This document shows positions 18,457-20,590 of a stretch of DNA of 20,590 nt, piece by piece (the stretch's first letter is position 1; the number at the start of each line of letters is the position of its first letter). The DNA lies in the IMG/VR virus record IMGVR_UViG_3300018079_000042, positions 1-20,590 of that record; one strand, written 5' to 3'. This stretch comes from a virus. The translations under genes were made by a program, and so were the position numbers. The notes below the pieces were generated by a model. The model saw nothing but the letters and a program-made list of their open reading frames with translations, ran no database searches and had not been told where the DNA came from.

Positions 18457-20384
18457 TGATTAGGGCCATCCCCATCAAGGGCCTCAGTGAGGAACGTGAG
18501 CGCGAGTTAAAGCACTATGTGCGCACGAACCTTGATCGCGCGATCCGTGGGACGCAGACGCTCTTTACCGAGCATGTCCCGCGCTGGCGCAAAATCTATA
18601 ATGGGGAGCCATTTGAGCAGGTGAAGAGCTTCCCATGGCACCGGGCGAGCAACTTCGTGGTCCAGCTGGTGGGCATCCATACCGATACCTTGGTGGCGCG
18701 CATCCTCTCCCTCATCTTTAAGACGGACCCGCTGTTTACGTTTACCGCGTTTGGTGAGCTTCCAGAGCATGTGAAGAAGGACCTGGAAGATTTCATGAAG
18801 CACGCCTCACTGGATGAGACGGAGCTCGCGATGTATAACGTGATCAAGGATTGGTTGTTCGATATCGTGAAACTGGGCTCATCGGTGGCGAAGGTGCCCT
18901 ACGTGACGGACCGCACCATCGTGGTTGAGCCCTCGTCAACCCCGAATGAGATCTCAGAAAGGGAGGTGGTGCGATACGACGGGCCCAAACCAATGAAGGT
19001 CCTCTTTACGGACTTTTTGATGTGGCCACTTGGGGTGCAGGACTTTAAGGACGCGATCATGAAGGTACACCGGGTTCGTCTCCATAAGGAGACCGCGCTC
19101 CTACGGGCCTATCAGGGGTTCTATGATCTTGACGTGATCAAGAAGTTGTACAGCCGGCCCGATCTCAGCAACCGGACACCTGTCGAGGTAAAGCAGGAGG
19201 AAAATACCGGCATCGTTTCATTGCCGGCGGATCGGTTGACGTTCTATGAATGCTGGATCGATAAATACCCACTGGTTGACGGTAGGTATTACTCACTGGT
19301 GTTGACCTACCACCTTGAGTCTGACAGCTTTGTCCGTAAGATCTATAACCCGTACAATACCGGTGATGAGCTCTCAGACGTCTTTATCGGGTGCAAGCTG
19401 TTTCCACGTGATGACATGTGGCACGGTCGTGGATTCGCGGAATTGCTTGAACAATCGCAGGAGGAGGCAAGCACCATCCACAACCAACGGCGTGACGCCG
19501 CCACCGCGGCCAACACAAACATCATTGTGGCTCGTAAGGACTCGATGTTAGACCTTAGCTTCCCATTATTTCCGAATAAGCCGTTGTTCGTGGACAGTCT
19601 AGACGATATTCGGGTAGAAAAGATGGGTCAACCGTCGACCTTTGAATTTGAGGAGGAACGGATTGCCCTTGACCTGGCGGAGCGAAGGTCAGGTGTCAGC
19701 CCGCCGATGATCGGCTACGGCGCAGGTGCGATGGGTGGAAAACGCGGGGTCTACTCCGCCTCAGGTACGCTATCCATGCTTCAAGAGGGTAACATGCGGA
19801 CTGACCTGAATATTATGGACCTGCGCGCGGCTGTTACCCGGACAGGTCGCCTTGCTTTAAAGTCATACGCGCTCGGGGGCGTGCACGAGCGTCTTCGTCA
19901 GAAGTTTGACCCGGCTCGCATGATTCGGATCTTACGGAGTATCGCGATGTACAATCAGCTGCAGATGGATCTGACCTGCAGCAATGCGTCGGTAAATCGT
20001 GAGGTTGAGCGTCAGCATGCAACCATGCTTGCTCAAACGATGAGCACGTATTATAAGGAGTCGATTGAGTTGGTCAAGATGATCATGATGATCAAGGACC
20101 CGACGCTCCAGGGTTACCTGATGAGCATCTATAAAGGAAGTAAGGTCCTCTTTCACAACATTCTAAAGAGCTTCGACAATGGAGACACCGAACGCATCCT
20201 CCCCAAACTCAACCTACCAGGAGCTGATCTCCCGGCTGGAGCCCCTGGCCAAGGAGTTCCTGGACAACAAGGAAACGTTGTACCTTTTGCTCAACAGCCA
20301 GGAATGGAGGGTGTTCCTACGGCTCCTGGGGCACCTGGAGAGCAGGTCCCGCCGGACGCTGGAGCGCTCCCACCTTCCGCCTGA
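18453..20384 (+). CDS. Portal protein
   Basis: 643 residues. Residues 58-83 (SFPWHRASNFVVQLVGIHTD) match the W-x-x-A-S-N...D-x-x-x-A-R signature of phage portals. Then come VAKVPYVTDRTIVVEP (wing/stem strands), long helices (LLEQSQEEASTIHNQRRDAA), the segment RRSGVSPPMIGYGAGA and a helical C-terminal barrel. The dodecameric portal is the head vertex through which TerL pumps DNA. The last 65 residues turn abruptly into Pro/Gly/Ala/Gln-rich sequence (LPAGAPGQGVPGQQGNVVPF), the part that overlaps the next gene. Two adjacent ATGs are possible (18453, 18456); GGAG at 18446-18449 suits the second slightly better. Confidence 0.9.
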   Translation: MMIRAIPIKGLSEERERELKHYVRTNLDRAIRGTQTLFTEHVPRWRKIYNGEPFEQVKSFPWHRASNFVVQLVGIHTDTLVARILSLIFKTDPLFTFTAFGELPEHVKKDLEDFMKHASLDETELAMYNVIKDWLFDIVKLGSSVAKVPYVTDRTIVVEPSSTPNEISEREVVRYDGPKPMKVLFTDFLMWPLGVQDFKDAIMKVHRVRLHKETALLRAYQGFYDLDVIKKLYSRPDLSNRTPVEVKQEENTGIVSLPADRLTFYECWIDKYPLVDGRYYSLVLTYHLESDSFVRKIYNPYNTGDELSDVFIGCKLFPRDDMWHGRGFAELLEQSQEEASTIHNQRRDAATAANTNIIVARKDSMLDLSFPLFPNKPLFVDSLDDIRVEKMGQPSTFEFEEERIALDLAERRSGVSPPMIGYGAGAMGGKRGVYSASGTLSMLQEGNMRTDLNIMDLRAAVTRTGRLALKSYALGGVHERLRQKFDPARMIRILRSIAMYNQLQMDLTCSNASVNREVERQHATMLAQTMSTYYKESIELVKMIMMIKDPTLQGYLMSIYKGSKVLFHNILKSFDNGDTERILPKLNLPGADLPAGAPGQGVPGQQGNVVPFAQQPGMEGVPTAPGAPGEQVPPDAGALPPSA

Positions 20385-20590
20385 GATGTACAAGGCGCAA
20401 GGGGCATTGCAGGTGATCAGGGAGATCAAGGCGTTTAAGGAGAACCTCAAACAGCTTGACGAGAACATGACTAAGTTCTTGGAGGAGTCAGACAAATCTA
20501 AGAGGACGGAGGTATTCTATGATGAGGAACTTGAGACTTTACAACGCGAGTCCGCCAAGTACACCGCAGGGCGGGCCGCCGGCGCCCAAC
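20179..20590 (+). CDS. Partial helical protein overlapping the portal 3' end
   Basis: An open frame from ATG 20179 runs past the portal stop to the window edge (137 codons, no stop). It begins METPNASSPNSTYQELISRL and is strongly helical: ETLYLLLNSQEWRVFLRLLG, SHLPPEMYKAQGALQVIREI, AFKENLKQLDENMTKFLEES. The pattern S-x-E-W...L...L-x-x-x-L...G-x-L-x-V-I is one I associate with small helical proteins often encoded right after the portal. About 206 bp overlap the portal in another frame. A later start (ATG 20386, 2 bp past the portal stop) is possible but would cut off the W-containing helix and has no ribosome-binding site. Confidence 0.72.
   Translation, partial: METPNASSPNSTYQELISRLEPLAKEFLDNKETLYLLLNSQEWRVFLRLLGHLESRSRRTLERSHLPPEMYKAQGALQVIREIKAFKENLKQLDENMTKFLEESDKSKRTEVFYDEELETLQRESAKYTAGRAAGAQ

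Noticed and set aside
1-20590. tRNA genes and CRISPR arrays
   Set aside because: No T-arm-like GTTCRANYC with matching stems was noticed, and no regularly spaced repeats; the 30-bp repeats at 12181-12270 are in-frame protein repeats without spacers.

Overview
The window looks like part of the genome of a tailed double-stranded DNA phage (Caudoviricetes), probably assembled from an environmental or metagenomic sample. It has a large terminase, a portal protein, a compact block of small overlapping genes, strong Shine-Dalgarno sequences and sigma70-like promoters. It has no ribosomal RNA, tRNA, transposase or CRISPR array that I can see. The bacterial host cannot be named from the sequence.

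The leftward arm (1 to about 10,900, minus strand) is the DNA-metabolism or early arm. Read in transcription order it starts with a run of small unknown proteins (10,872 down to 9,650), followed by a DUF932-type protein. Two more small proteins, an SNF2-like helicase/translocase and another set of small phage proteins come next. A cysteine-rich protein, whose frame is broken by one amber codon, precedes an archaeo-eukaryotic-type primase with a PriL-like cysteine pattern and a compact UvrD/Rep-like helicase. Two genes for related, probably winged-helix, proteins close the arm; the second runs off the left edge. Primase, UvrD-like helicase and SNF2-like ATPase together look like a replication/recombination toolkit. 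No DNA polymerase is in the window.

The control region (10,873 to 11,881) carries almost no coding signal but is full of structure: a 12-bp dyad family (GAACTGCAGTTC-like) in five places, three diverged copies of a second repeat, several perfect palindromes, and one of two copies of a promoter/operator element (palindrome GGTGTACACC over the -35 position). It separates the leftward and rightward arms, so it is a candidate regulatory switch and/or replication origin.

The rightward arm (11,882 to 20,590, plus strand) begins with a single-gene unit for a third member of the winged-helix-like family, with a histone-H1-like Ser/Thr-Pro-Lys tail, followed by a strong hairpin. After a structured intergenic stretch and a near-consensus promoter come the small and large terminase subunits. 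Next is a cassette of eight genes, mostly small beta-rich virion-type proteins, including a secreted fibronectin-III-like protein and a membrane-anchored zinc-ribbon-like protein. The portal follows, and its Pro/Gly-rich tail is overlapped for about 200 bp by the next gene, which runs off the right edge.

The most unusual features are: (i) the paralogous family of small winged-helix-like proteins with lysine-rich or SPK-repeat tails; (ii) the in-frame amber codon in an otherwise continuous conserved-looking gene; (iii) the dyad and repeat array in the control region; (iv) the duplicated promoter/operator; and (v) the long out-of-frame overlap at the portal 3' end.
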